DNA of 64,000 nt. Source: Oscillospiraceae bacterium. Lineage in GTDB: Bacteria > Bacillota > Clostridia > Oscillospirales > Acutalibacteraceae. This document shows positions 17,646 through 27,072 of this stretch, piece by piece. Position 1 is the first letter of the stretch, and every line of letters begins with the position of its first letter. A program made the position numbers and the translations under genes. Under the pieces are notes generated by a model. The model worked only from the letters and a program-made list of their open reading frames with translations, was not told the DNA's origin and did not search any database. The stretch spans positions 1-64,000 of the forward strand of contig JAIRXF010000013.1 of NCBI GenBank assembly GCA_031268405.1, written 5' to 3'.

Positions 17646-18623
17646 TTATTTTTTTACCTCCTCGAAACCAATTTTAACTAATTTATTATCAAAAAATGGT
17701 GTTTTTTTAAAGTAACTGTCCCAAATTTTTAAAAAATATTTGTTGATTTTATTTCTACTTTCTTTTGACCAGGGTTTATTTTTGTGGTCATTATAATATA
17801 AAATTCGAGCATTTTTGGTCTCATTTTTATAGTGTTCAAAATATTTTTTGTTAAAATTGGTCATAAGGCAATTTTCTATTCCAAATTCTACAAATTTTTC
17901 TTCTGAAATAACAGTATTAATCGCGTATTCTTCTATACTTTTATGTTCAATATTTTCTAGATTTTTTAAATTATTACTGTAAAATTCACATTTTTTTTCA
18001 AATTTATTCTGAACGTTTTCTTTTCTAATAGAGTTTAAATTAAAAAGAACAACAGCGGCTGTTATCCATTTTGAAAATGGCGAAAATATACTAGCGTTTA
18101 AATATTTTTCGCGTTCTTCTTTTTGTTCTGTTGCGGCTATATATTTTCCCCTTAAATTTGTGTCATATAGTTTGTCAATTTTTGAATTTACAATTGTATC
18201 TTCGTTAAGCCAGAGTGCTTTTTTTATTTGGTTTGGAAGTATTTCTGCACAGTATAATTTAATAAGTGTAGATGGATTGTGAGTTCCGGTGTTGAATCTT
18301 TCAATCTTTTTTCTTGAAAACGGTACAAAAATTAAATTAAAATTTCTAATTGATGTCTTAAGCATTTCTATTTTTTTTATATTAGAATTACTCATAGGTT
18401 TATCTTCAAAATGTACAGCATATATATCTATCTCTCTGTTTTCAGTAACGTTGCAAATCAATGATGTAATCATTGTGCATGCTGCGAGTATATTTTCGTT
18501 ATCGGCAAAACAAAAAACATTTATTTTATCTAATTTTGGTGATTCTTGTTCGTTTTTATCTGATGTTATTTTTAAAATCATTACAATTAAAAAAATAAAA
18601 CAGATTAAATATTTTATTTTCAT
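17646..18623 (-). CDS. Anchored GT8-family glycosyltransferase with altered DxD motif
   Basis: 325 residues. A signal-anchor occupies residues about 4-20, then a GT8 fold: INVFCFADNENILAACTMITSL at the nucleotide-binding start, ALWLNEDTIV where relatives have YLDxDxxV, DTNLRGKYIAAT, AVVLFNL, and a final YYNDHKNKPW resembling the H-x2-G-x2-KPW end of the family. The first Asp of the metal-binding DxD is Asn here (N-E-D), so activity or metal use may differ. No good ribosome site is visible before the ATG. The downstream 780-residue gene starts two bases after the stop, making a coupled pair. The donor sugar and acceptor are unknown. Confidence 0.75.
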   Translation of the reverse strand: MKIKYLICFIFLIVMILKITSDKNEQESPKLDKINVFCFADNENILAACTMITSLICNVTENREIDIYAVHFEDKPMSNSNIKKIEMLKTSIRNFNLIFVPFSRKKIERFNTGTHNPSTLIKLYCAEILPNQIKKALWLNEDTIVNSKIDKLYDTNLRGKYIAATEQKEEREKYLNASIFSPFSKWITAAVVLFNLNSIRKENVQNKFEKKCEFYSNNLKNLENIEHKSIEEYAINTVISEEKFVEFGIENCLMTNFNKKYFEHYKNETKNARILYYNDHKNKPWSKESRNKINKYFLKIWDSYFKKTPFFDNKLVKIGFEEVKK

Positions 18624-18653
18624 ATTTTATTTTATTTTCTTGATTTATACTTT

Positions 18654-18682
18654 ATTACAAAGTCTGTATTGAGGTGTGTTAA
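18654..18682 (-). promoter_or_regulatory. Predicted promoter for the GT8/SidE-like pair
   Basis: On the minus strand TTAACA (plus 18677-18682), a 17-base spacer and TGTAAT (plus 18654-18659) precede the GT8 start by about 30 bases. The short leader is consistent with the missing Shine-Dalgarno. Confidence 0.42.
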
Positions 18683-18729
18683 TATGTAATTTTATGTAAC
18701 ACAAATTGCTTTAAGTGTTTGCCGATTTA

Positions 18730-18738
18730 TGGTACAAT
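18730..18738 (+). promoter_or_regulatory. Extended -10 promoter for rseP
   Basis: TGGTACAAT is an extended -10 (TG-n-TACAAT) about 100 bases before rseP. The -35 region (TTTAAG at 18710) is weak. Confidence 0.42.
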
Positions 18739-18836
18739 CAACCTGAGAAGAAATTAAAGGTCGTTTGAAATTTTATAATCAGTTTTTTGATTGTGAATTT
18801 TGTTACTTATAGTCAAAACAGAAAGGTTGATCTTGT

Positions 18837-19904
18837 TTGGATATACTGGTTAATGTTTTTTTAACAATTTTTAGCGTATTATTTTTTTTGTTTGTGATAA
18901 TTATACACGAATTAGGACATTTTTCTACTGCTAAATTTTTTAATGTGCGAGTGAATGAATTTGCAATTGGAATGGGCTTTAAAATATTTGGCTTTAAACG
19001 TGGTGAGACGCTGTACAGTTTAAGACTTTTTCCTGTTGGAGGATTTTGTTCAATAGAAGGCGAAGAATCAGATAGCAGTGATCAAAGATCCTTCAGGAAG
19101 AAATCAGTTTGGGCTCGTATGATCATAATAGTAGCCGGTGCGGCTTTTAATATATTATTGGGATTTTTTTTGACTTTTGTTATTTTTGTTCAAAAACCGT
19201 ATTTTGCATCGACAACAATAGAAGAATTTTCAAATAATGCAATTTCTAGCCAATATTTACGTGTTAACGATCAGATTAAAAGTTTTAATGGGTATAGTAT
19301 CCACGGAGAACGCGATCTAAATTTTGCTATAGCAACCAGCGAAAAGCCAGAGGTTGATATAGTCGTTGTTAGAGAGGGAAAAGAAACCGAACTCAAAAAG
19401 GTTAGATTTAATTCTAAAAAGGTGAACGAAAATAAAGAACGTATACTTGTTGATTTCTTGGTAAAAAAAATCAACAAAACCCCTTTTACGGTAATTGGTG
19501 AATCCACAAAAGAGACACTTTCTACTGTAAGAGTTGTTTGGTCATCACTCGTGGGGCTTATTACTGGGAAATTTAACGTTAAAGATGCAAGTGGCCCTAT
19601 TGGAATCATTTCTGGTGTTGGCAAAGCAGCTTCTGCTGGACTTGAAACTAGCGTTGGCAAAGCTATTAACAATGTAATTTTAGTTATGATGATGATAAGC
19701 GTGAATCTTGGAGTGGTTAATTTGTTACCGTTGCCGGCTTTGGACGGAGGACGTTTTATATTTTTGTTGTTAGAGGCAATAAGAAGAAAGCCAATTTCTG
19801 AAAAATATGAAGGCGTAGTTCACATAATAGGTTTTTTATTTTTAATGGCAATTATGGTTCTTTTTTCTTTCGGAGATATTCTAAAACTTATAAGAGGAGA
19901 ATAA
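18837..19904 (+). CDS. rseP: RseP-family site-2 membrane metalloprotease
   Basis: 355 residues. The first membrane segment carries the zinc motif HELGH, followed by VRVNEFAIGMGFKIF, a PDZ domain at about 125-190 (LRVNDQIKSFNGYSIHG), and the third zinc ligand in NLLPLPALDGGR near the C-terminus. This family performs regulated intramembrane proteolysis of anti-sigma factors and cleared signal peptides. TTG start with GAAAGG upstream. In many Firmicutes it lies beside cdsA/dxr, which are absent here. Confidence 0.93.
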   Translation: MDILVNVFLTIFSVLFFLFVIIIHELGHFSTAKFFNVRVNEFAIGMGFKIFGFKRGETLYSLRLFPVGGFCSIEGEESDSSDQRSFRKKSVWARMIIIVAGAAFNILLGFFLTFVIFVQKPYFASTTIEEFSNNAISSQYLRVNDQIKSFNGYSIHGERDLNFAIATSEKPEVDIVVVREGKETELKKVRFNSKKVNENKERILVDFLVKKINKTPFTVIGESTKETLSTVRVVWSSLVGLITGKFNVKDASGPIGIISGVGKAASAGLETSVGKAINNVILVMMMISVNLGVVNLLPLPALDGGRFIFLLLEAIRRKPISEKYEGVVHIIGFLFLMAIMVLFSFGDILKLIRGE

Positions 19905-19949
19905 GTTAAAAATATGTTTCTGATGGGAATCTATTAAAATTACCAAATT

Positions 19950-21005
19950 CTATTTTGTAGTTCTAAATTTTTTAAGGATTTCTTTAAAGAAAGGTGTTTT
20001 TCTTGCTGTTTCCCACCATAATTCTATCCAATAAGTAGATGGATCAATCCAAGGCTTTTCTCCTGCGTAATGTATTATACATGGCTCCTCCCAACCTTTT
20101 ATCCATTCTTCTTTTTGAAATATCTTTGAGAAATCATCTTGCCCGTATGGTTTTCCTGAGAACATATAGGCTTGTGTATTAAAACGAAATGGAAGCGAGA
20201 GTATTCTACCTTCGCAAGTGGCGTTTATGGCGGTCTGATCATGTTGAGATGGATTTTTATATTTCTCAAGAAATGACTTAAATTTTTCTTCTATTTTAGA
20301 TTCCCTACATGCCTCTAAATCCCACACTAGCACGCCAGAATTTATATATCCGTTAAGATCTTTAAGATTAAAGGCATTTTTATACGATTCTCTTTCAATT
20401 CTTTCGGTTTCGTTTCTATAACCTCTGGCCGAATCTGCTACTCCACCTAACAGATTACCCTTAAGATCTACGTTAAAAAGTTCTGTCAAATCTCTGCATA
20501 CCAGTATGTCAGTATCAAGATAAATGCATCTTTTTCTTTGGCTTAAAACGCTTGGGCATCTAAGCCTGTAATATACTGCATTTGTGAAGTGCGCTGATAC
20601 ATAAGAGTTAGTGAAACAATTTTCCATACTTATAAATTCTATTGCGCATTTTTTCCCATATATTTCTTGCAACTTTAAAATCTTTTTTTTGCTTTCATCA
20701 GTAAAATGCTTTGGAACAAAAACATTTATTTTGTAAAAAGTATTCTCGTTTGCATTTATTAATAGTGATGTAAGGGCGACTATAGCCTGATAACAATATC
20801 CATCATCTATTGTTATTACCACAACAACTCCATCGCTAAGGTTTTGCTCTATTTGTGGAGTTCCAAAAACAAGATTTCCCCTCATATTTTTTCTAATATA
20901 CCCATTAATTTTTGGAGCAACAAAAAAAAGACCCAACAAAACCGCAAAACTTAAAATAAATATAAAAAATTTAAAACTACCACTTTTTTTCTTAAAAAAC
21001 TCCAA
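19950..21005 (-). CDS. Anchored GT8-family glycosyltransferase
   Basis: About 351 residues from the TTG at 21005; the upstream GTG at 21014 is itself part of the GAGGTG ribosome site, so the TTG is preferred. A basic N-terminus and one hydrophobic segment (about residues 12-32) come first, then GT8: VVVITIDDGYCYQAIVALTSLL, CIYLDTDILVCRDL with an intact DxD, YINSGVLVWDL, and IIHYAGEKPW. GT8 enzymes transfer hexoses from nucleotide sugars, yet the anchor predicts the catalytic domain outside the cell, where bacterial nucleotide sugars are lacking. It is the downstream member of a two-gene unit with the next GT8. Confidence 0.85.
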   Translation of the reverse strand: MEFFKKKSGSFKFFIFILSFAVLLGLFFVAPKINGYIRKNMRGNLVFGTPQIEQNLSDGVVVVITIDDGYCYQAIVALTSLLINANENTFYKINVFVPKHFTDESKKKILKLQEIYGKKCAIEFISMENCFTNSYVSAHFTNAVYYRLRCPSVLSQRKRCIYLDTDILVCRDLTELFNVDLKGNLLGGVADSARGYRNETERIERESYKNAFNLKDLNGYINSGVLVWDLEACRESKIEEKFKSFLEKYKNPSQHDQTAINATCEGRILSLPFRFNTQAYMFSGKPYGQDDFSKIFQKEEWIKGWEEPCIIHYAGEKPWIDPSTYWIELWWETARKTPFFKEILKKFRTTK

Positions 21006-21072
21006 AATACACACCTCGTTTAAACCAAATTAAAACTCTAAATAAATATTGTATTTGCTGCACTTTTCGGTT

Positions 21073-22152
21073 CTACGCGTTGAGTGTTTTTTTGTACTCT
21101 CTCACTTCAGTCCAAACCCATCGGGGAGCCGTTTTGGCAGCTTTCCACCATTTGTCGGCGAAAGTAAGATCTAGACAATTCCACGCCTTGTTTAGTGCAT
21201 AGTGAATTATTACAGGATGATTTACAGCTTCTTGCCAAGTTTTTTCGGTAAATAATTTTGAGACAATTCCAGATTCTTCGTAGGATTTTAAGTTATAGTA
21301 CGTTTGAACATTGTATTTGAGGGGCAAGTCTTTAATTTTGCCGTGGCAACCGGAGTTTATGGTGTCTTGATCGTTAAGAGTTTTCTCTGGGGTATTGTTT
21401 CTTTTCTTCAAAAAATCCAAAAACCTATCCTCTAGCTTGTAGTTTCTGCATTCTACAAGATTCCAAACGATAACTCCAGAGTTAATGAAATCATCCATAT
21501 TGTTAACGCCGAGATACTTATGATATTTTTCTATATTTTCGCTACTGTCTTCTTTGATTGCTTGTCTGGTGCCATCCGCTATACCGCCAACACAATATCC
21601 GTCTAAATCTTCATTATACAGATCACTTAAATCATCGCAAACCACAGTGTCAACATCCATATAAATGCATTTTTCTTCGTTTTCGAGCAGACTTGGAATT
21701 TTTAGTCTATAAAACATCTCTTTGGAAAATCGTTCCAAAAAAATATTCAAGTCCTTAAATTGCTTGCTTTCTTTATTTAAGTTTAGAAAAACAGCCTCAA
21801 AATTTTTGTAATCTTTGCCGAGTTTAAAAATTTTATTTTTATTTTCTTGAGTAAATTCATCGGTTACCAGGAAGAAAATTTTATAATAAGTATCTTCTTT
21901 TGCATTGGAAAATAACGAAGAAAGAGAAACTAAAGCCGGACAGATATAGTTGTTATCAAACGCAACAACTATGGGGATTTTCCTGTTAAAAACAGATTTT
22001 TGCCCCCGCGCACTGTTCAAACTATCATTCTTAAATTTTCTTAAATTTCTACAAATAATTGGACCAATAATCAATGTCGTTGCCAAAATCAAAGCTAACG
22101 ATAAAACATAAATAATTGCCGTTAAACGCTTTTCTTTATTGTTAGAACTCAT
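21073..22152 (-). CDS. Anchored GT8-family glycosyltransferase
   Basis: 359 residues. A hydrophobic segment lies at about 11-31 after a basic N-terminus. GT8 motifs: IPIVVAFDNNYICPALVSLSSL, CIYMDVDTVVCDDL with an intact DxD, FINSGVIVWNL, DQDTINSGCHG, and IIHYALNKAW. It is clearly paralogous to the gene downstream (58 to 67 bases away) and more distantly to the 325-residue enzyme at 17646. ATG with GAGGAG eight bases upstream. The membrane orientation is less certain than in its neighbour because basic residues also follow the hydrophobic segment. Confidence 0.85.
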   Translation of the reverse strand: MSSNNKEKRLTAIIYVLSLALILATTLIIGPIICRNLRKFKNDSLNSARGQKSVFNRKIPIVVAFDNNYICPALVSLSSLFSNAKEDTYYKIFFLVTDEFTQENKNKIFKLGKDYKNFEAVFLNLNKESKQFKDLNIFLERFSKEMFYRLKIPSLLENEEKCIYMDVDTVVCDDLSDLYNEDLDGYCVGGIADGTRQAIKEDSSENIEKYHKYLGVNNMDDFINSGVIVWNLVECRNYKLEDRFLDFLKKRNNTPEKTLNDQDTINSGCHGKIKDLPLKYNVQTYYNLKSYEESGIVSKLFTEKTWQEAVNHPVIIHYALNKAWNCLDLTFADKWWKAAKTAPRWVWTEVREYKKTLNA

Positions 22153-22429
22153 TGTACTTTCTCCTCTTTGCCGCAGAAAGCCTCATTCCGAATTAAACAC
22201 ACAGAAAATTCGCTAAATTACGGATATTGTATTACGATCAAACCTCTCAGGAGCATGGTAATACACATGGATTTTAAAATCAATAGTTTTAATTGGAAGA
22301 GATGAATCAATAAACACTACTTAAAAATTTTTGGTGTACTTATTATGTCAGATGCATAAAAATTATATTTTTCACAAGACTAAAACTTAACTAATCAAAA
22401 AATTGATGCAACCCCCACAATTATTAAAC
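22153..22429. other. Intergenic region between the GT8 unit and rpsT, no gene seen
   Basis: Divergent gap that must hold the minus-strand promoter of the GT8 unit, though I could not place it. No open frame of note. Confidence 0.55.
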
Positions 22430-22458
22430 TTGCAAAGAAAATGTTGGTGTGATAGGAT
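22430..22458 (+). promoter_or_regulatory. Predicted promoter for rpsT
   Basis: TTGCAA (22430-22435), 17 bases, then TAGGAT (22453-22458) with TG one base before it (extended -10). It lies 54 bases before the rpsT start. Confidence 0.5.
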
Positions 22459-22511
22459 AAAGACTGCGTATGTTACAATAATCTTGGTTTAAGTGAAGAG
22501 GTGCTTAAAAT

Positions 22512-22769
22512 ATGCCAAATATCAAATCCGCCAAAAAACGGGTCCGGGTAACTTTTGCAAAGACTGCTAGAAATAAAAGTTACAGTTCAGCTTTAAAAAC
22601 CTCAATCAAAAAGGCGAAAGTTTTTTTAGATGGTGAATCTAATGGTGATAACAAAGTGGTTTTAAATGCCATTAGTGCTATAGATAGAGCTGTTTCTAAG
22701 GGTATTATTCATAAAAATAATGCTGCGAGAAAGAAGTCAAATCTTGCCAGAAAATTATCTAAAATTTGA
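22512..22769 (+). CDS. rpsT: 30S ribosomal protein S20
   Basis: 85 residues, the usual S20 length, highly basic and helical: MPNIKSAKKRVRV, ARNKSYSSALKTSIKKAK, and AVSKGIIHKNNAARKKSNLARKL, all characteristic. It binds 16S rRNA early in 30S assembly. ATG with GAAGAGGTG upstream. Monocistronic, with its own promoter and a possible terminator. Confidence 0.96.
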   Translation: MPNIKSAKKRVRVTFAKTARNKSYSSALKTSIKKAKVFLDGESNGDNKVVLNAISAIDRAVSKGIIHKNNAARKKSNLARKLSKI

Positions 22770-22830
22770 GTGAATATTTTATTAGCGTCTCGGATAGACT
22801 AAATTTGTCGTCCGTATTTGAGAAAATCGT

Positions 22831-22861
22831 GTAGGCCCAAAGGGGCTGGATACTTTTTTAG
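22831..22861 (+). terminator. Possible intrinsic terminator of rpsT
   Basis: GTA and GCCC pair with GGGC and TAC around AAAG, with an internal loop, directly followed by TTTTTTA. Stem is short but G+C rich for this genome. Confidence 0.4.
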
Positions 22862-22906
22862 TTTATTGCATTGTGTCAAACAATTGAAGTTTTGGGGGGT
22901 TTGGCT

Positions 22907-23074
22907 ATGTGCCGTAAAAGAAGACGAGGGAGCTCATATTTCGGATTGATAATATCTGTGTTTGCTGCGTTGGTGGCTATTGTTGCTTTGATTACAGCGC
23001 TTGCTGCTGTTTTTGAAAAGAGGAGAAAAGACGAAGAAGAACTTGAACGTTATCTTGATGGATCTATTCAATAA
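22907..23074 (+). CDS. Small single-pass membrane protein, unknown
   Basis: 55 residues from the ATG at 22907, which has GGGGGG seven bases upstream; an upstream in-frame start at 22871 lacks a ribosome site. It begins with a strongly basic head (MCRKRRRG), then one hydrophobic helix (about residues 12-35, rich in Ala, Val, Ile), then a charged tail KRRKDEEELERYLDG. It lies between rpsT and secA. I do not recognise a family. Positive-inside rule and a charged helix suggest an anchor or regulatory microprotein, but no function can be assigned. Confidence 0.6.
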   Translation: MCRKRRRGSSYFGLIISVFAALVAIVALITALAAVFEKRRKDEEELERYLDGSIQ

Positions 23075-23153
23075 TTTAATTAATGATGCTTCAAAAGATC
23101 GGTTCGATTGGTGTGCCTCTTTATTCTGCTCGCGTTATTAGAGGAGTGATTCC

Positions 23154-25934
23154 GTGAGTTTTTTAAAAAAATTATTTGGAAATTATAGTAAAAGAGAGCT
23201 TAAGAGGATTGCGCCCATAAAGGACGCTGTCTTGGCTCTTGAATCAAAATATAAATCGATGAGCGAGGTTGATCTCAAGGCGCAAACTGCTTTGTTCAAG
23301 GGTAGACTAAAAGCCGGAGAAACTCTTGACGATATTTTGCCCGAAGCGTTTGCTGTTTGTAGAGAAGCTTCTGATCGAGTTTTGAATATGCGTCATTTCC
23401 CAGTACAAGTTATTGGTGGAATTGTTCTTCATCAAGGAAGAATAGCCGAAATGAGAACTGGTGAAGGCAAAACGCTTGTTGAAACCCTTCCCGCCTATCT
23501 GAATGCGCTAACCGAGCGTGGTGTTCACATAATTACGGTTAACGATTATCTTACAAAACGTGATGCCGATTTAATGGGGAAGGTGTTTAGATTTTTAGGG
23601 TTGACCGTTGGTGTGGTCGTTCCCAATATGTCTCATGCCCCCAAAAAAGAAGCATACAATGCAGATATAACTTACTCGACTAACAGCGAGTTAGGTTTTG
23701 ATTATTTGCGCGACAATATGGTTCGTGACAAAAATGAAAAAGTTCAAAGGGGCCATAATTTTGTTATTATTGACGAAGTTGACTCGATTTTAATCGACGA
23801 AGCGAGAACCCCTCTTATAATATCGGGTCCTGGCGATAAATCCACTCAATTGTATAGCGTTGCAGATAATTTTGCCAAATCGCTTTCATCTGTTACTGTT
23901 TCTGAAGTGGATACCAAAGAAGATACAGACGAGTTGTATAAAGATTCCGATTATATAATCGACGAAAAAGCGAAAACCGCCACACTAACGCCAAGAGGTG
24001 TAGAGAAAGCCGAGAAATTTTTTAACATAGGAAATCTTACCGATGTAGATAACATATCTATTCAGCATCATATAAATCAGGCTATTAGAGCCAACGGTGT
24101 TATGAAAAGGGACATAGACTACGTTGTAAAAGATGGCGAGGTTCTTATTGTAGATGAGCACACAGGACGTTTGATGCATGGTAGGCGTTACAACGAAGGT
24201 TTGCATCAAGCAATTGAAGCAAAAGAAAGTGTAAAAATAGAGAGAGAATCTAAGACTTTGGCGTCCGTGACGTTTCAAAATTATTTTAAACTTTATGAAA
24301 AACTTTCCGGAATGACCGGTACAGGTACCACTGAAGAGGAAGAGTTTAGAGAAATATATAAGCTTGACGTCGTTGAAATTCCAACAAATAATCCCGTTAA
24401 ACGCGTAGATCATCCTGATTCTTTGTTCAAGACCGAGAAAGGAAAGTTTTCGGTTGTTATAAAAGACATCGAAGAGTGTCACGAAAAGGGTCAGCCCGTT
24501 CTTGTTGGTACTGTTTCTATTGAAAAATCAGAACAACTTAGCTCTTTGCTTTCTAAAAAAGGCATTGAGCACAAAGTTTTAAACGCGAAATATCACGAGA
24601 AAGAAGCAGAAATAGTTGCCCAAGCTGGTAAAAGAGGTGCGGTTACAATAGCAACAAATATGGCAGGTCGTGGAACGGATGTAAAGCTTGGTGGTAACGC
24701 TGATTTTCTGGCAAAAGCTGAGATGCGTCGCTCTGGATTTTCTGAGGAATTAATAAACGACGCTACTGGTTATGCCGACACTTCGGATGAAGAAATTCTT
24801 AAGGCCAGAGAAACTTATTCCGATCTAATTAAGAAGCACAAAGAGCAAACCAAAGAAGAATACGAACAAGTAAAAAAATTGGGCGGAATATTTATAATGG
24901 GCACAGAGCGTCATGAATCCAGACGTATAGACAATCAGCTGCGTGGTAGAGCGGGAAGACAAGGAGACCCGGGTGTTACCAGATTTTATCTTTCTCTCGA
25001 AGATGATCTTATGCGTCTTTTTGGCGGAGATAGAATTAAAAAGGTTATGGAATTCATGAAAATTGAGGAAGATGAGCCAATCAACGATAAAATGCTTTCT
25101 AACAGAATTGAGGTTGCTCAGAGTATTGTTGAAAGCAGGAATTTTCAGTCGAGAAAAGGTGTTCTGCAATACGATATTGTTTTAAATGAGCAGCGCGAAA
25201 CCATCTACTCCCAAAGAAACAAGGTTTTGAGTGGCGAAAGTATACGAAGTTATATAATTAGCATTATAAACAAATCGATTTCTGATATAGTTTTGCGTTA
25301 TCTTCCAACCGAAAGATACGACAGCAGTTGGAATTTTCAGGGTCTTCGTGATTACTTTTTGGGCTGGCTATTAAAAGAGGATGATCTTAAATTTGAAAAA
25401 AATGAATTAAGTCGTTTTTCATCAAAAGATATAATTGGTAAAATTCGACAAAAAGCACTTATGCTTTACGAGGAGCGCGAAAAATCTCTTGGCGGCGACT
25501 TAATTCGCCAGATAGAACGTGTAGTTCTGCTTAGAAATGTTGACGAAAAGTGGATGGATCATATTGATGCCATGGAAGAGCTCAAGCAGGGTATAAGGTT
25601 GCGTGCTTACGGTCAAAAGGATCCAGCCATTGAGTATAGAATTGAAGGATTTGACATGTTTGACGACATGATAGAGGCTATTCGTGAGGGCACTACTAAA
25701 GTCTTACTCAGTGCTAAAATAGGCGAACAAGGGTCAGGATCTTCCAATAAGGGCGCAGATGTAAATGAATCCGGAAGTGTTAGAGTTCCTATTTCGAAAT
25801 CCAGCGAATTTTCAAAAGATCTTACTCCCAAAAGCGTTATAAGTAGAAAGAAAAAACAAAGAAGAAATGAGTTGTGCAACTGTGGAAGTGGCAAAAAATA
25901 CAAGAGATGTTGTGGTCTAAAAAACGATGATTAA
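23154..25934 (+). CDS. secA: Preprotein translocase ATPase SecA
   Basis: 926 residues. GTG start giving MSFLKKLFGNYSKRELKR. Walker A lies in MRTGEGKTLVETLPAYL, Walker B in IDEVDSILIDEARTPLIISG, and the preprotein cross-linking, helical scaffold (VDEKWMDHIDAMEELKQGI) and the second nucleotide-binding fold (ATNMAGRGTDVKLGGN, ESRRIDNQLRGRAGRQGDPG) are intact. The C-terminus ends in the zinc-binding CNCGSGKKYKRCCG that binds lipids or SecB-like partners. It drives Sec export, the likely route for the anchored proteins of this window. Confidence 0.98.
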   Translation: MSFLKKLFGNYSKRELKRIAPIKDAVLALESKYKSMSEVDLKAQTALFKGRLKAGETLDDILPEAFAVCREASDRVLNMRHFPVQVIGGIVLHQGRIAEMRTGEGKTLVETLPAYLNALTERGVHIITVNDYLTKRDADLMGKVFRFLGLTVGVVVPNMSHAPKKEAYNADITYSTNSELGFDYLRDNMVRDKNEKVQRGHNFVIIDEVDSILIDEARTPLIISGPGDKSTQLYSVADNFAKSLSSVTVSEVDTKEDTDELYKDSDYIIDEKAKTATLTPRGVEKAEKFFNIGNLTDVDNISIQHHINQAIRANGVMKRDIDYVVKDGEVLIVDEHTGRLMHGRRYNEGLHQAIEAKESVKIERESKTLASVTFQNYFKLYEKLSGMTGTGTTEEEEFREIYKLDVVEIPTNNPVKRVDHPDSLFKTEKGKFSVVIKDIEECHEKGQPVLVGTVSIEKSEQLSSLLSKKGIEHKVLNAKYHEKEAEIVAQAGKRGAVTIATNMAGRGTDVKLGGNADFLAKAEMRRSGFSEELINDATGYADTSDEEILKARETYSDLIKKHKEQTKEEYEQVKKLGGIFIMGTERHESRRIDNQLRGRAGRQGDPGVTRFYLSLEDDLMRLFGGDRIKKVMEFMKIEEDEPINDKMLSNRIEVAQSIVESRNFQSRKGVLQYDIVLNEQRETIYSQRNKVLSGESIRSYIISIINKSISDIVLRYLPTERYDSSWNFQGLRDYFLGWLLKEDDLKFEKNELSRFSSKDIIGKIRQKALMLYEEREKSLGGDLIRQIERVVLLRNVDEKWMDHIDAMEELKQGIRLRAYGQKDPAIEYRIEGFDMFDDMIEAIREGTTKVLLSAKIGEQGSGSSNKGADVNESGSVRVPISKSSEFSKDLTPKSVISRKKKQRRNELCNCGSGKKYKRCCGLKNDD

Positions 25935-26345
25935 TGTGTGCTACGTGATTTTAAGCGGATCTGGCTTCAGAGCTTTTAATAATATGAGGTTTTGAGTTGC
26001 GTGTAAGCAAGCGGTTTGTTATTATAAATTGCGTATCTTTGAGTCATATGCCAAGCAAGTGTTTATATTTGTAGATTATAATGCTTTTGAGACGCAATCT
26101 AAACATTTTGATTTATTAACGTTAATGCGGCCAACGAGTGTTTATAACTTGATTGTAGAAGTTTTGAGTTTTTTGGGCGGGCGGCTGTGTGCGATTTGGA
26201 GTTATTTTGAGTCAGATATGCTTAATTAGGAATTTTTGAATTCTTTGTTTATTGGTTTAAGGATATTTTAATTTTGTCACTCATTTAGAGTGTTTTGATA
26301 AGCACGCGCTTTGCTCATTCGGCGCACGAAGAAAGAGTTGTTTGA
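25935..26345. other. Intergenic region secA-rnc, no gene seen
   Basis: 411 bases of AT-rich DNA. One open frame (26029-26229) has no ribosome site, no recognisable sequence and unlikely composition, so I leave it out. No structured RNA was recognised. Confidence 0.5.
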
Positions 26346-27053
26346 ATGGTTAAACGAAGTGTAAATTATAAAGAGCTTGAAAAGCGCATTGGACATAAGT
26401 TTAAAAATAGGAGCTACATAGCGTCCGCCATTACTCATTCTTCTTATGCAAACGAAACTAAAGACAGGAGGCAAAGCAATGAGCGCTTGGAATTTCTAGG
26501 AGATTCCGTACTAGGGCTTATCGTTTCTGACTACATTTTTTCAAATTATCCTTCCTTACCAGAGGGTCAGCTCACTAAACTGAGATCTTCTTTAGTTTGT
26601 GAAAAAGCACTTCACGAATTTTCAAAATCCATTAATCTTGGTGAATTTTTAATAATGAGTCGAGGCGAAAGAGCCTCGGGAGGCCATGAGTTGCCTTCGA
26701 TTTTAGCCGATGCCTTTGAAGCCGTGGTGGCAGCTGTGTATCTTGATGGCGGCATTAATGTGGCTCGTAATTTTGTTTTTCGTTTTATTTTGCCACAGAT
26801 GGAAAAACCCACCATTCAGACTTATAATGACTATAAAACTATACTTCAAGAAATGATTCAGCGTAAGCCTTGTGAAAAATTAGATTACGAAATGGTTGGT
26901 CAAGAAGGTCCAGATCACGCAAAGCGATTTTGGGCTCAAGTCAAACTAAATGAACAAATTGTAGGTAAAGGTGAAGGTAAAAGCAAAAAAGAAGCGCAGC
27001 AATGCGCCGCTAAAGAGGCCATTGATACGATAAAAAATTTAAAAGAATTTTGA
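26346..27053 (+). CDS. rnc: Ribonuclease III
   Basis: 235 residues. The catalytic signature NERLEFLGDSVLGLIVSDYIF and the second acidic site LADAFEAVVAAVYLDGG are intact, and the C-terminal double-stranded-RNA-binding domain is present (DYKTILQEMIQRK, GKSKKEAQQCAAKEAI). It processes rRNA precursors and cleaves structured RNA. No smc or acpP neighbour. dnaB follows 19 bases later. Confidence 0.97.
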   Translation: MVKRSVNYKELEKRIGHKFKNRSYIASAITHSSYANETKDRRQSNERLEFLGDSVLGLIVSDYIFSNYPSLPEGQLTKLRSSLVCEKALHEFSKSINLGEFLIMSRGERASGGHELPSILADAFEAVVAAVYLDGGINVARNFVFRFILPQMEKPTIQTYNDYKTILQEMIQRKPCEKLDYEMVGQEGPDHAKRFWAQVKLNEQIVGKGEGKSKKEAQQCAAKEAIDTIKNLKEF

Positions 27054-27072
27054 TATTTTTAAGGGAATAACA

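Noticed and set aside
26029..26229. 66-codon frame between secA and rnc
   Set aside because: No ribosome site, no recognisable sequence, composition unlike its neighbours.
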